Program-made: the position numbers and the translations under genes | Assembly (NCBI GenBank): GCA_905182985.1 | Contig: CAJJDN010000082.1 | Coordinates: 392,878 to 456,877, forward strand | DNA length: 64,000 nt | Origin: Paramecium sonneborni | Lineage: Eukaryota > Ciliophora > Oligohymenophorea > Peniculida > Parameciidae | Direction of reading: 5' to 3' | The notes under the pieces: generated by a model | Database searches by the model: none | The model's input: the letters and a program-made list of their open reading frames with translations, nothing else | What the model was told of the DNA's origin: nothing | Shown here: piece after piece, positions 37,789 to 50,007 of the stretch | Layout of the letters: each line of letters starts with the position of its first letter | How positions within the stretch are numbered: position 1 is the stretch's first letter

Positions 37789-39475
37789 TCATTTTTATTT
37801 GGAGTTTTTAGTAAATAATGATGCAAACTCTTAAAAAGAAACTTCACCGTCACCATTTATATCTAATTCTTTGAATAAATTCTCCCATTATTAATCCTGC
37901 AAATTTAATCCACCTAGTATTTCTTAAAGTTCTTATTTGCTAATGATTCCATTTCCATCTTTATCAAATAATTTAAATGCTGTTTCCAATTTTTCTTTAG
38001 CCATTAAATTTTGCATTTCTGTATAGCCAACAATAAATTCTAATTTAATCAATATAAAAAGTTACCAGTATAATCAATCGTTCCTGAATGATCTAGATCA
38101 GCAGACAAAAATATTTTATCAACAATTTATGCACATTTTATTTCATCTTAATATAAATTCATGTAACCTAATTTAATATAATAAATTTACATTATATTAA
38201 TTCTTCCTTACTTAATTTGCCATCACCATTTTTATCAATTGCTTTAAATCCTTCAATTAATTCTTTTTTCTCTTTAGAATTCATAATTTAGGTAGAAATT
38301 AATTATAAAATAGCTGATGCAAGTTTGCTTTTATTCTTAAATTTTAAATAGGATGTTACATGAAAAGATTCAAGATTTTATAAATTTTTTGGATTAATTT
38401 TTTCTATTCTTTAGTTATTAATAATCCATGGATCTTTCAATCCTTATTCAGCTGAGATTCTTTTGTTTGGATCAACTACTAACATTTTTAAGATGAAGTT
38501 TTTTGCTTCTCCAGAAACATCTTTCCATTCATTTCCTAAAATAGAATTTTGATAATAACCATTAAAATCAACAATTCCTTGTTTAATATTTTTATATAGA
38601 TCATTTATATTTGTTCCATTAAAAGGAGGTTTTCCAGAAATTAAAGTATATAGAATTACTCCACACGACCAAATATCGCATTTGCTATTGTAACTCTAAT
38701 CAATCACTTCTGGAGCAATAAAATAAGGAGTTCCTATTTTTTATTTTAATTAGGAATTTTGTTCTAACTATTTGGCAGTTCCGAAATCTATAATTTTAAG
38801 ACAGTCTTCAGAAGCTTTTGAATCGAATAAAATATTTTCTGGTTTTAGGTCTCTTAATATTCAATCGATATTTGTACCTATGAACAATATTTCTTTGGTG
38901 GCAATAATTTACTGCACTTAAAATTTATTTCATATAATTAGCAGCAACCTTTTCATTAAAATTATTTCTTGACTGTATTCTTTGAAATAGTTCTCCACCA
39001 CTTAAATACCTTATTATCTTAAATTTAATACTCAGTTATTAGATAATAATGGTGTTCGTCTTAATAGAGTTCATATATATTAACAATGTTTGGATGATCA
39101 AGATTTTTTAAAATGTTAACTTCTTATATCATTTAATTTCTTTGACTCACAAGTATTTTATTTTTGGAAATCTATTTCATAGCCCTAAGTATCTAGGTCG
39201 ATTTTTACATTACTAAGCTTACTCTTCCAAAGGTTCCTAAATGAATTAAATTGAGAAATACCTTCCCCTAGAGTTGATTATACTTTATAATAAGATAGTA
39301 TACTCCCACTCTTTAAGGAAATAAAGATATTTGGAGCAACTTTAAAATTCGTTCTTTGTTTCTTAAAACTTTTGTTAGTTTTTATAGTCGAAACTTCTTG
39401 AGTTTTATTGTAGGTGCTCTGGCTACCTCTATTTGATGTGTATTTTCTTCTTGGATTGCTATTACACGCACCCAT
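37789..39475 (-). CDS. Calcium-dependent protein kinase (CDPK), acylated
   Basis: About 520 residues, several introns; one (38853-38877) ends AAG and splits the catalytic HRD. N-terminus MGACNSNPRRK fits myristoylation at Gly2 and palmitoylation at Cys4, so it is probably at cilia or plasma membrane. Kinase domain: STLGEGTFGRVSLV, LRAMKQISK, HRDLKPENILFDS, IIDFGTAKQ. Four EF-hand loops follow: DKNGDGKLSKEE, DLDHSGTIDYTE, DKDGNGIISKQE and DINGDGEVSFQE, all with usable calcium ligands. CDPKs respond directly to calcium, which in Paramecium controls ciliary reversal and exocytosis. Start at ATG 39473-39475. Confidence 0.95.
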
Positions 39476-40049
39476 AAAATGGAAATATATTTTAAAAATT
39501 ATTCAATAAATTGCCTATTATGATGACTTTTAATTAGTCAATAGGTCTTAGATTTGAAATTCTTTGAGTTTCAATGATAAACAATCATAATAAATAATTA
39601 ATTAAAAATAAATAAAAATTCTTAAATTCCTGGGGAGAGCTTGCTAATAAACGTCAATATAAATATTACAAATATTTTAAGTGATTGAGATAATTAATTA
39701 AAAAAAATTTGAATAGCTTATTTCTAATGAATTTTATTATATACTGTTCATCATACCAAATCAATAAATAAAGTAAATTAATTTATTTAATTAAAACATT
39801 ATAATAATTTAGCTGTTTTTAAATTTTTACTAGAATGTATGATGCTTATTATAAAAATAATATTTACATATTAAAAATCTATAACTACAACATTTTCATA
39901 ATCTTGTTTATGTTTTAAAGATTTCTTAATAGAAAAATAATTGATTTAATACTATATTTTATTATCTTAACTTGCTTCTACAAATTATTTCTTAATTTTG
40001 AATAATAAAAATTATTTTAAAATCTTACTCCTCAATTTTAAGTGAACAT
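39476..40049. other. Divergent intergenic region
   Basis: 574 bp between divergent kinase genes; A/T-rich, no feature recognised. Confidence 0.6.
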
Positions 40050-41727
40050 ATGAATAATTAGAAGGAATTAAAAAAAAAGTAAATAGGAGAATACATTTTC
40101 GAATTGTCACAAGAAATAGGTTCTGGATACTCATCCAAAGTCTATAAAGGGCAACATATGAAAACTAACAAAGATGTTGCGATAAAAGTAATAAGTTCTC
40201 AAACATATATTACACCTATCTAAAAATCTCTCTTAAAAAATGAAATTGCCATTTTGCTCAGAATTGATCACCCTCATTTACTGCGGGTTTATGAAATAAG
40301 TCAGAGCACAAACAACACTTATATTGTTAGTGAATTGTGTAATGAAGGTAGTTTGGAGTAATAAATGAAAAAAACAGAATTAACAACTGAAAAAGTGTTA
40401 TCAATTTTATTACAGGTTTCTAGAGGCATACTAGCCTTGCATGAAAAAAGTAAAAATTATTTCATTTTTAGAAATCATCCATAGGGATATAAAGCCTGCT
40501 AATATCCTCATTAAAGATGGTATATATAAATTAGCTGATTTTGGGTTCGCATTAATTGAAGATTAAATCGAAAGTATAATTAAAAGATTTAATGTTGGTA
40601 CGCCTATGTACATGGCGCCAGAAATTTCTTAAACCAATCAATATTCTGATTATAGTGATATTTGGGCATTAGGTATCATGTTCTATGAAATGCTATTCAA
40701 ATGTATTCCTCCATACAGATAAGACATAAAAACATTCCATGAAGATATTTTGAAAAAATGTCAGAAGTAGGAATTCAAATACTAATCAATCATTAAAACA
40801 TTACTATTTGGAATGCTTTAAATAAATCCTTAAGACAGACTCAATATTAATTAAATTCTTAAAATTTTAAAATAAGACTAAAGTTAAGGTGATACAGTTT
40901 CGCCAAGAGTTGAATCTCCTTTGTAAAAACTAAATTATCAATTCGTCTAATCAAACCTTAATTCTCCACTCTCAACTCCTAAACAACCAAATTTAGAAAG
41001 TTAAAGATAGAAATACTAAAAACAAGTTCAATCTCATAATAAGGCTGCAACATTTGATCAAAAGAAATTCGAATCTATGAAAATATTTTCAAAAACTGAT
41101 TGTAAAGTTAATTCCGTATCAGATTTTCCAACTCAGGAAGATATTCCAAATAATATCTTAAAAAATAAAAATGATAATTATGAATAAATTGGATAGATAT
41201 CAACTGAATGTTCTTTTTCAACTTAAGGAGTAAGATAATAAAAATAAAAGCCATAACCTTAATTAACATAATAATTACCAGCAATTATCTTACCAACATA
41301 TAATTTTTGTTGGTTTTTGGAAAATGTGATCAAAAATATGAACACTTAAAATGAATAAAAATAAAAATGTAATTTTCTATTTAGAAAATTGTTGGCTATA
41401 AAAGCCAAAGCATTCTATTCTTTTGCTCCAAAATAATTTAAGGATTAATTGAATGTATGGATTAATTAGTTGAACTCTTATTACGAAAAAGTTCAACATA
41501 TATTGAATTTCACAATGGATAATACATTTTTAATATTTTTTAATACTTCAATGGAAGATTAGGGAAAATTACTAAGTATGTATTTAGTTAGTTTAATGAA
41601 CCAAATAATTTAAAAAGAATAAAATTCAGATTTCGAAGTCCTTATTGATATTTTATAAGAAAATGTCAAGCATCAAAACGATCCATTCTTATTTGCTAGA
41701 AAATGGGCTCATAATCAATAAAAATGA
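40050..41727 (+). CDS. ULK/ATG1-like kinase with long C-terminal extension
   Basis: 551 residues, one 22-nt intron just before the HRD motif. Glycine loop GSGYSSKVYKG, DVAIKVISS, HRDIKPANILI, DFGFALIED, GTPMYMAPEIS and SDIWALGIMFYEML are seen. The intron position and the DFGF and MYMAPE pattern match the kinase at 18949, supporting paralogy. Residues ~280-551 are Gln/Lys-rich and then helical (KAFYSFAPKQFKDQLNVWINQLNSYYEK), comparable in place to the ATG1/ULK tail domain, though I cannot assign that fold by eye. Confidence 0.85.
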
Positions 41728-41829
41728 TTTCTATTTATAGAATATTATGATTTATTATACTTTAAAATTGACACTATTTGATCATAATCGTATTATTATA
41801 AACTCTGATTTTACAATTAAATTGAAAAA

Positions 41830-42685
41830 ATGGGAACTTGTTCATCATAAAAATAAAATAAGAACTCTGTAAATCAAATAAACTAATTTAATCTATCTAC
41901 ATAATTCCCTAAACTTAAAGATTAAATTCATTTTTTTGATTAGATTAGTTTAGAGCAATTAAATTAGCCTGATTTATCAACATTTCTGTCTAAACATATA
42001 AATAAGCATAGAATAGTTAATGAAGGTAAGACTTGGATTGCTGTTAATGAAGTTAAATGTATATTAAACACAAAAACAACTATTTTAATAAGAAATTTTA
42101 TTCCAGAAACAGATGCAGCAATTTAATTGATATATTTATTGAAATAGCTTATTTCAATATCAATAGGAGCATAAGAGTTGTAAGTAGATTTTAATGAATA
42201 TGCAGTTGAATTGTTCCATTATTTTCAAGCTTAGCTAATTTAAGTAAATACTTTAAATACGAATTTAGATTTCAATTGAAGTATTATTAGCAGTGAATAC
42301 ATTAATAAAGAAATAAGAACATTGGTGGAATGACAATTATTTTAGTTGGAGGAAAAATTATATATAATCAATGTTTAAAATTAAATAGCCAGATGTTGAG
42401 AAAGTGGAATTTATTCTTCCATTCTTCGAATATATTGCTTTATTAAAAGAATGTGCCAAATAGTTTTGTAATTAACTTAAATCTCCTGATCTAATTGCTA
42501 TAGATATTAAAGCTTAACAAGAAGTTTTAGAATAATTTTACACATAATTAAGAACTTGTTTTTTATAAAATCAATCAATTTAAACTGATAGTATAAATTG
42601 GGAACATCGCATGACATCTAAATAATTAGAATAAAGACTTTAAACTTATACTCTATTTATTAAAAAGAAAAACTCTATTTCTTGA
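41830..42685 (+). CDS. Acylated hypothetical helical protein
   Basis: 276 residues with one 25-nt intron. MGTCSSQKQNK at the start suggests Gly2 myristoylation and Cys4 palmitoylation. The body is helical with repeated Leu/Ile and Gln, for example TDAAIQLIYLLKQLISISIGAQELQ and VEFILPFFEYIALLKECAKQ. No known domain. The position between a kinase and a mitochondrial carrier gives no clue to its job. Confidence 0.7.
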
Positions 42686-42720
42686 TTCTATAAGTCATAA
42701 TAATCTAAAAATATTTATAC

Positions 42721-43699
42721 ATGAAATATTTCATAATTAATTTTGTTTCTGGTACTCTCTCAAGTAATAAATTGATTTAAAAAATAAGGCTGTGTTCATA
42801 CTTTGATTGGATATCCATTAGATTTTATTAAAACCAGAATTTAAATATAACATAGAAAGCAAGGCATGATAAAAACTGGAATTTAAATTATTAGAGATGA
42901 AGGTGTGAAAACATTGTATAGAGGTAGATTTTATACATTTGCATAGGCGTATCAATATAGCTTTTAAATTCTATCTGCGCTGGATCCATATATTTTCCTA
43001 CATATGAACATATGAGGAAATGGTTTGCTAGGATGGATAATTTAAGTGAACATAGTTATTTACCATTTTAACAAACTTTTTTAGCAGGAAGTATGGCAGT
43101 ATTACATAATTGAATTTAATAGGGTATTACAAGCAATTTATTTGCATGTCCATTAGAGTATGGTAAAATTTTATCTCAAAAAACTAAATTAAAAAAGCAA
43201 GAGTTGACTGATGGTCCAATCCAAAAATTGTATCAGATAATAAAAACATAAGGACTTTTACATATTTATAAGTAACTTCTAAGTATAAAACTTTTTAGAG
43301 GACTCAAATTATAATTACTGAGAGATTCAGTTGGTTGTGGATTATATTTCGTATCTCATGCAAAAACCTTATAATATTTTACTCCTTAAGGTAGAGATAG
43401 AACATAAGCATCATAATTTGGAATTTTAATGGCAAGTATGTCAGCGGCAGTTAGCTTTTGGATAATTTCTTATCCAATAGATATTATCAAGACTCGATAT
43501 CAAGTATTAAATGAGAGGTAACCAAAGATATAACTGCTATTTAAGTACAATTAACATTACTAAATAAATATACCATGAAGGTGGACTTTTATCATTCTAC
43601 AAAGGATTTAAAGTAACTGTGATAAGAAGTGTTATTGTAAATATTTTTTCTTTATGTACCTATGAAAATCTCAGAAGAGTTGGATTCAAATATTTTTGA
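42721..43699 (+). CDS. Mitochondrial carrier family (SLC25) protein
   Basis: 283 residues after five introns (25, 23, 24, 27 and 28 nt). The first (42764-42788) and last (43518-43545) end AAG. Three ~95-residue repeats carry the carrier signature PxD/ExxK/R: HTLIGYPLDFIKTRIQ, NLFACPLEYGKILSQ, WIISYPIDIIKTRYQ, each followed by YRG/YKG-type turns. Six membrane helices are expected in the inner mitochondrial membrane. The second signature has Glu in place of Asp. Substrate cannot be told reliably; the general form is nearest carnitine/amino-acid type carriers. Confidence 0.9.
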
Positions 43700-43766
43700 A
43701 AGAAATGAAGACATATTAGAAATTAGAAATTAAAAAATTTATTTATTATTATACTTTTGAATTAAT

Positions 43767-44568
43767 TCAACATTCACAACTTTTTACTTATTGATTGTTT
43801 TTGTCATTATTTGGAAAATCCTCCATTGGGCCTTATTAATTATCAAATGGCTAATCTTATTGATTGTTGAATTCTATGACATCAATTTAATTATTTTATT
43901 CCTCTAAATTAATATTTGATATTGGTGATTGGTTTAATTAGTTTTAAGGTATTAGTCCCAAATATGAATAATAAAATTTATATTATACTTATGCTAATTT
44001 AGTCTAACAACTAATTCATTTTATCTTTGAATTAAGGATCTTAATGATTAGTTTATATTTGATATGCAATGTCATATTATTCGGATAGCTTTTAGACATG
44101 CTCATTGATATCAAAACTTTATAAGTCTGTTTTATTCTAATCGAAATTTCAATTAAGATTCTTTACTCCGATTAATGCAATTTTAACATTAGCTCCAGCT
44201 TAGAATACAAGCTCTTCTATCCATTTATCGATATGCAATAATGATTATTCATTTGAGCAATCATAAACCAAAATCGCAGCTTTGGCTCTTTTATAATGAC
44301 TACTTATAAAATAAATTTCGGAACCTTGATACAATAGATCTATATTTTTCTTATCCTGCTGTATCCCATATTGAAAATTTTATATTGTTTCTTGTGAATG
44401 AATGATGCTATACACCAATTGTTGTTTCTGTTTATGCATTAATATCTAGAAAACTTTAAGTTAGTTAGATCTTCTTACTTATTTAAGATAGTTGTTTTGC
44501 CTACTCCACAGTCTCCCAGCAAAATAACTATCATTTAGCATTGATTTATTACTTTTATTTTAAGACAT
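43767..44568 (-). CDS. Rab-family small GTPase, divergent
   Basis: Roughly 190-200 residues with several short introns. The first, of 25 nt, restores the start MSQNKIILLGDCGVGKTTILNK, a perfect P-loop. Switch II reads WDTAGQEKYRSI, and the NKxD motif is GNKTDL after a 30-nt intron. The usual ETSAK (G5) is not found; the region reads DIAYQ...TNHQDPQF. It ends KSCEC, a CxC double-geranylgeranylation motif, so it is membrane-anchored. A vesicle traffic switch; the subfamily is not clear. Stop TGA complement 43767-43769. Confidence 0.86.
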
Positions 44569-44778
44569 TGTTTGAATTAGTAATAAAAATATAATATATT
44601 ATTTACCTTTGTTTATAAAATATTGTAATTTAATTAAGGTAACATCGTTAATGAATCAAAATTAGAGAAGCTTAAGAAATGTATACTAATAAATATTTGA
44701 ATACTTGCTTATGCACTCTATTATAAAATTATTGTATTATTAATTTTCAATATATATATTCGTTTTTTTTTATTTGCT

Positions 44779-46499
44779 ATGAAAACAATTCTCCTACTAA
44801 TTTTAATAATTGCATTAGGCAATTCATAAACCCAAGAATTAAGAGATATATTGGATTATAGCAAATTTGATTGTGAAAACATAAATGAGATGTTTGAGAT
44901 AAAGAGTTCACTCTTATATTGGAATGAATTAAAGGATATGGATTTGATACAACAAATCTCAGATATTCTAGAAGTTAAAGAGTCATTATTAAACTATAAG
45001 GAACTACTATTAAGTAAATCAACTTTAAAGAAAACTAGTCCAAAAATACTTTTAGAGAAAGTTAATGAAGAGATTAAAGATATTGTGTAAGAGTTATAAA
45101 ATGATAAAAAGGAGTTAACATTATAATATTGTGATAACACAATAAAAAGAATAAATAAAATTTTGGATCAACGTGATAGTGAGAAAAATTAATTATTTAA
45201 AGTTGAGAAAAAAGAGTTAAGTGAGAAACTTAATTTAGTAACTGAGAAAGTGGATACATGTAATAGATCTTTGAAACCAGCTTTTCATAATAAAATGATT
45301 CTCTAGTAGACCATATAGAGTAAAACTAATGAGGTTGGCTATGGTTATTGGTTTAGATTACTTGATTTCTATCCTTAAGATTATTAGACAGAAACTTATT
45401 TTATATCTCGTGTATCTGAAAATGAGAATTATTCAGGAAATGATTTAGGAGATAATAAATTGGTTGTTTCAATTTAAAAAAATAGTTTAGTATTATCTAC
45501 ATATGATATAAAAACAATGAATGCAGTCGTTGAGTAAAGATTATTCTTTTAAAAGAATTAATGGACATATATTCACTTTTCTTATTAAGATGGAGTTGCT
45601 ACAGGGTATATTTATTTAGATTAAGATGATATAAGCAAAATAGAATTTCATGTAGAACATTTTAAATTGAATTAAGCTTATTTTAAATTTGGAGGAGAGG
45701 ATTTATAAATTTAAGGATTAAATGGTTAATTTGCTTAATTGACTTATGGTGTTGGAAAATAATATATTACAGACAAGCCATAATTATTTATTGAAGAAGT
45801 ATCAAAGTTATCTCCTTAACCATAATTTAATAAATAATCGATTGAATTGATAGCAGAGGAGACTCAATTTCCATTGAAATTCAAAAAGGAATATTAGGCA
45901 GATTTTATTGAAGAATTTGCAATAAGTGCTTGGTTTAAGATTGAATATTTGGATGCTGAAAATATTGAAATATTTAGAGTAAAAGATGATAATAAAAATT
46001 ATGCTTTGAGTTTTTATGGTGGTAATTCTTTAAGTTTTGGAACTTATAGTAAGGATTAAGAATTGAGAAAAGCAGAATTATTTGAATAAACAGATGATTG
46101 GCATTACATTTATATGAGTTATTCATATTTGAGAGAGGAATTTAATTGTTTTGTATGGATTAATGGACATATAATAAAATTATAAGAACATAATGTTAAA
46201 CATTATCCAACAAAAGATATAATTGTATCAATTGAGAATGAATTTGATGGAGAAATTAATAAATTGAACTTGTATGTTGGTTAAGGTAGTCATATAAATG
46301 ATCCTCGTCATTTACCAAATGAATATTAAGTTGGTTTAGATTTGGTTGAGAATGTAATATTTGTATTGATTTATTAAAGAGTATAGTGAGATCATTTAAG
46401 GTTACTAAGGAAGTAAACAGTAAAAACATATTGAATTACAATTCTAATATGAGAGCAAGTAATGATCGGATAAAATAAAATGAGGAGATTTAGAAATGA
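44779..46499 (+). CDS. Secreted protein with LamG/concanavalin-like domains
   Basis: 564 residues. Signal peptide MKTILLLILIIALGNSQTQ, then a ~150-residue helical, Glu/Lys-rich region. Two beta-rich segments follow resembling laminin-G/ConA-like jellyrolls: one with GYWFRLLDFYPQ, TYIHFSYQDG, and one with FAISAWFKIEYLD, WHYIYMSYSYLREEFNCFVWINGH. The AWF and W.YIY.S pattern is typical of these lectin-like folds, a fold-level inference. A 26-nt intron at 46354-46379 ending AAG extends the frame to TGA 46497-46499; without it the gene ends at 46389. Likely a surface or secretory-granule protein. Confidence 0.72.
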
Positions 46500-46526
46500 A
46501 AAATAATAATATATAAAATTTATTTA

Positions 46527-47537
46527 ATGAACCAAGAAATAAAACCTGTAATAGATGAAGGAATAAATCTAAAATGTAGATTTTATGAGAATCAATACCC
46601 AAAAGAAAATGATTTAGTTGTTGTAGAGGTAGTAGAAGTTCAAGAGAATGCATCATATGTTGAATTACTAGAGTATGATAGAATTAGAGGCATGATTCCC
46701 CCTAATGAAACAACAAGAGCTTTGAAGGGAGGAATTTAGAAAGCTTTAAAAATAGGAAAGATTTAAGTTGTCAGAGTCTTAAGAGTAGATGAAGATTAAG
46801 GATATATTGATTTATCTAAAAAAAAAGTAGCAAAAGATGAAGAGTAAATGTCATTACAAAAATTTGCTGATGGAAAAATGATACATTCAATTATGAGAGC
46901 CATCGCTGAGAAATGCAATCTGAATATTCAAGAATTATATAAAACTATTGTATGGCCATTATAAGAGAATAAATTAAATGTATCAGTCCTTTAAATATTT
47001 AAAAATTCATTACAAGATTAGAAGCATTTATCGAAGCTCAATCTACCAAATTAAATTCAAGTTAAATTAATGGAAGAAATTGAGAGAAGATTAAAACCAG
47101 AACCTGTTACTATTAAAACTGAATTTGATTTAATAAGTCATGATTATGCAGGATGTCTTATAATTAAAGAAGCACTTATAGCTGGTACTAAGAAGTCTAC
47201 TGAAGAATGCAAATTATAAGTATTCTAATCATTTTAAGCTAGTTTGAAATAAGAGCATCTCCATCTTATACAGGTAGAACTACCACTATCTCAAGAGATG
47301 GTGTCAAAATTATGAAGGAAGCTTTAACTGAAATCGAAAACGTTATGAAGAAGTATTAAGGAATTATGAAAGTCAAAATTGAAGTATTTAATTCTATTAT
47401 ATCAATAGCCTAAAGTTGTTGGAGATCATTAGGCTGATTTTATAGATGAAGTTGAAAATGAAGATGGAGAAGATGAATATGGGATTACTTAATAAGGTGG
47501 AGAGGAAGACGACGATGACGATTTAGGAATGTAGTGA
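46527..47537 (+). CDS. Translation initiation factor eIF2 subunit alpha
   Basis: 320 residues, usual length, with introns of 23 and 25 nt. The N-terminal S1 domain (CRFYENQYPKENDLVVVEVV, YVELLEYDRIRGMIPP) is followed by VDEDQGYIDLSKKKV, an alpha-helical middle and a C-terminal alpha-beta domain (EALTEIENVMKKYQG). The tail is acidic, ending in a Glu/Asp run. It delivers Met-tRNAi to the ribosome as part of eIF2. At the conserved regulatory Ser51 the sequence is NETTRALKGG, so Thr63 (46713-46715) replaces Ser and the following basic RRRIRS is lost. It starts 27 bp after the LamG gene. Confidence 0.94.
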
Positions 47538-47654
47538 ATTATTCTAAATTAATTATAAAAAGTGTTAATCATCTATCCTCTTTATTCATTTAAATTTTAT
47601 TACATTTGTAATTTAAATTTTATAATTAGAGAATTATAAAACAAATAATAGCCA

Positions 47655-48789
47655 TCATACTTATTGGTATAAATTTTAAATCTAATTTATTTAATCTAAA
47701 GAATATGGAGACATTTGCATATTCTATATTCTATAAGGAGAATTTTGTTGGCTAGATTATTGTGAATAGTTATGTTATGGTGCTATCATAAATAAATATT
47801 TTACATAAGTAATTATTCTATGTTGGAGCTGTTAAAGCAAGGGGGCTTCCTTTTCTATATAAATATTATTTTGGATCATTCTGATAATAATAAACTTAAA
47901 TTAATTTAAAATTTACAAGAATTTGATCTCTAAGGATAATAATGTAATTAATTGTATTAAAAGTTCTAAGTTCCATTTGTTGCAATTCTATTCTCAAGAC
48001 AAAAATTTTACTTTGTCTCTTCTTAACAATATTTGATAATTTCTCTAAAATTAAATACTAAAATTTAATTTTTATATATTACACAAACTTGGTAGATTAT
48101 TGATTGCACTGCTTAACATGACTGTCACATAATCATACTTTTAATTGAATTATTATTAAGTTAAATTAATTGCCTAAATAATTAAAGTAATTTACTTATA
48201 AAGTGTTCTAATTTTAACGAGTTAAGGATGCGGATTGTTCCAATTGAAAATTCAAATCTTTCTATATTTTTAATTAAGTTTCTTAGATGTCTTTAACTAT
48301 TTATTTTATATTGTCATGTTCTCTTTTATAATTATCAAGTTCTTAACTGCTTTCTTTAGTTTCTATTTTTAGATCTGACTCTTCTTAATTTCTTCTTCTT
48401 ATATACTACAACATACTTCTTAAAATAAAATCAAAATATTACTTTAAACCTCTTCTAAACCATTTGTGACGGAATTCACTTTACCCGAACTAATTCCTTG
48501 TCTTTTTAAAATTATACATATTTAGTTATCTACATTACTTTATAAATACCTAAGAAAGCTAGGATAGTTTTTATGTTTGAAATAATTTGCTAACACCTTT
48601 GAAGACAATTCACTTGGATTGTATACAATAAATGAAGTTCCTTCTTTGTTCCATGATATTAAATCACTTAATGAATCATTCTAAAGATTATTTTATATGT
48701 TGTACCTCCAAAATTTCATAGGTTTTCAAAAGGAATGAAGGCACATTTATTTTTAGATGAGGAAATATATTAAGATCTTAATTCGACAT
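47655..48789 (-). CDS. Heat-shock transcription factor (HSF-type)
   Basis: 332 residues with six introns of 20-25 nt, one of exactly 20 nt and one (47895-47916) ending AAG. DNA-binding domain near 15-115: VPSFLLKTYEILEN, ISWNKEGTSFIVYNP, FKHKNYPSFLRQLNMYNFKKTR, then EFRHKWFRRGLKQ; all landmark residues are present. A helical region with heptad hydrophobics follows (SSQELDNYKREHDNIKQIVKDI), likely the trimerisation coiled coil. The C-terminus is Gln/Ser/Asn-rich. Binds heat-shock elements as a trimer. Start ATG 48787-48789. Confidence 0.94.
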
Positions 48790-50007
48790 TAAATAATATT
48801 TTACGGAAATTTCAAGATTTTAAATCACTTTAATACCACAAAATTATCGCAAAAGATACTTTTTTCCACTCGGTGATCATTTTTAATTATAATGCTTTTA
48901 AAAATTATATATAATCAAATATATCTTTAAATTTAGAAATATAAACTTATTAATGAATAAAATAATGAAGAAACTCAAAGTAAGTTTTTAATTCCTTCTA
49001 AATTGACCATCTTAATTGATTATCAGAATTAAAAAAAACTAATTATAAATAATTAATTATACTATGAAATCTGTTAATTATTATTCGATTTGGATAATGC
49101 TATTTATAATATATTTTAATTTTAATATAAATATATAATTTTTAATTAACCATTTATTTTTGATTATTTGAACAAACATATAGGAGAATGTAATTATTTA
49201 CTAAAACAATTAATATTTCAGATGATTCATTTTTTTAGGATTGGTTTTGCATTTATATAGGTAACTTGGTTATATCTTATAAATAAGTAATTATATATAA
49301 AATTTGTTTGGTCATCTTTTAGTAATCACAATTTTATCAAATATTCAATAATGTTATTTAATTTTTTTTTTTTATTTATTACAATTAATTCATTTATGAA
49401 TTTCTTTAACTTTCAATCTAATTTTAGTTGTTAATTTGATTAGCTATTTTAATTAAAATGTACAACTAATAAAAAGAATCTCTTGAATTGACCACTAAGA
49501 CTATTTTATTTTATGATTTTTAAAGTGATAATTTAATTCTATAAATTAACTGATAAAATTAGAATAGTTCTTATTTTAAAAATAGGAATAACACAAAAAA
49601 CAAATTTTTGAAGTTTAATTTTTTAGGTAAATAAATAATATCAATTTTTATATAAAGTTGACATTTAAATAAATTAAGTGTAACTAAAGAACTTTATTTT
49701 CAAACAGATTAAAATTTAAACATTAATTTTCTATGTTTCAACCCAATTGAGTTGAAAATTTTTTTAAATCTATTTCAGCTTCAAGTTGAAACTATGATTA
49801 GTTTAAGTATTTAAACAATCTCAAAATATAATTCACTTTTTTTTTTAAATAATTACTATAAATTATAAAAGATTATAACATATTAAATCTTATAATTTTC
49901 TTTTTTAAAATTATGGAAGTAAATAGACATATTTTTAATAACTTTTTATTAACTTTTTATGAATCTAATGTGTGTAAATTAATTGATAATTAAATTAGAA
50001 ACTTTGA
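48790..50007. other. 1.2-kb AT-rich intergenic region
   Basis: One of the longest gene-free stretches in the left 50 kb. No coding frame or RNA gene recognised. Two short near-palindromes lie at about 49735-49800 (see findings). Confidence 0.55.
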
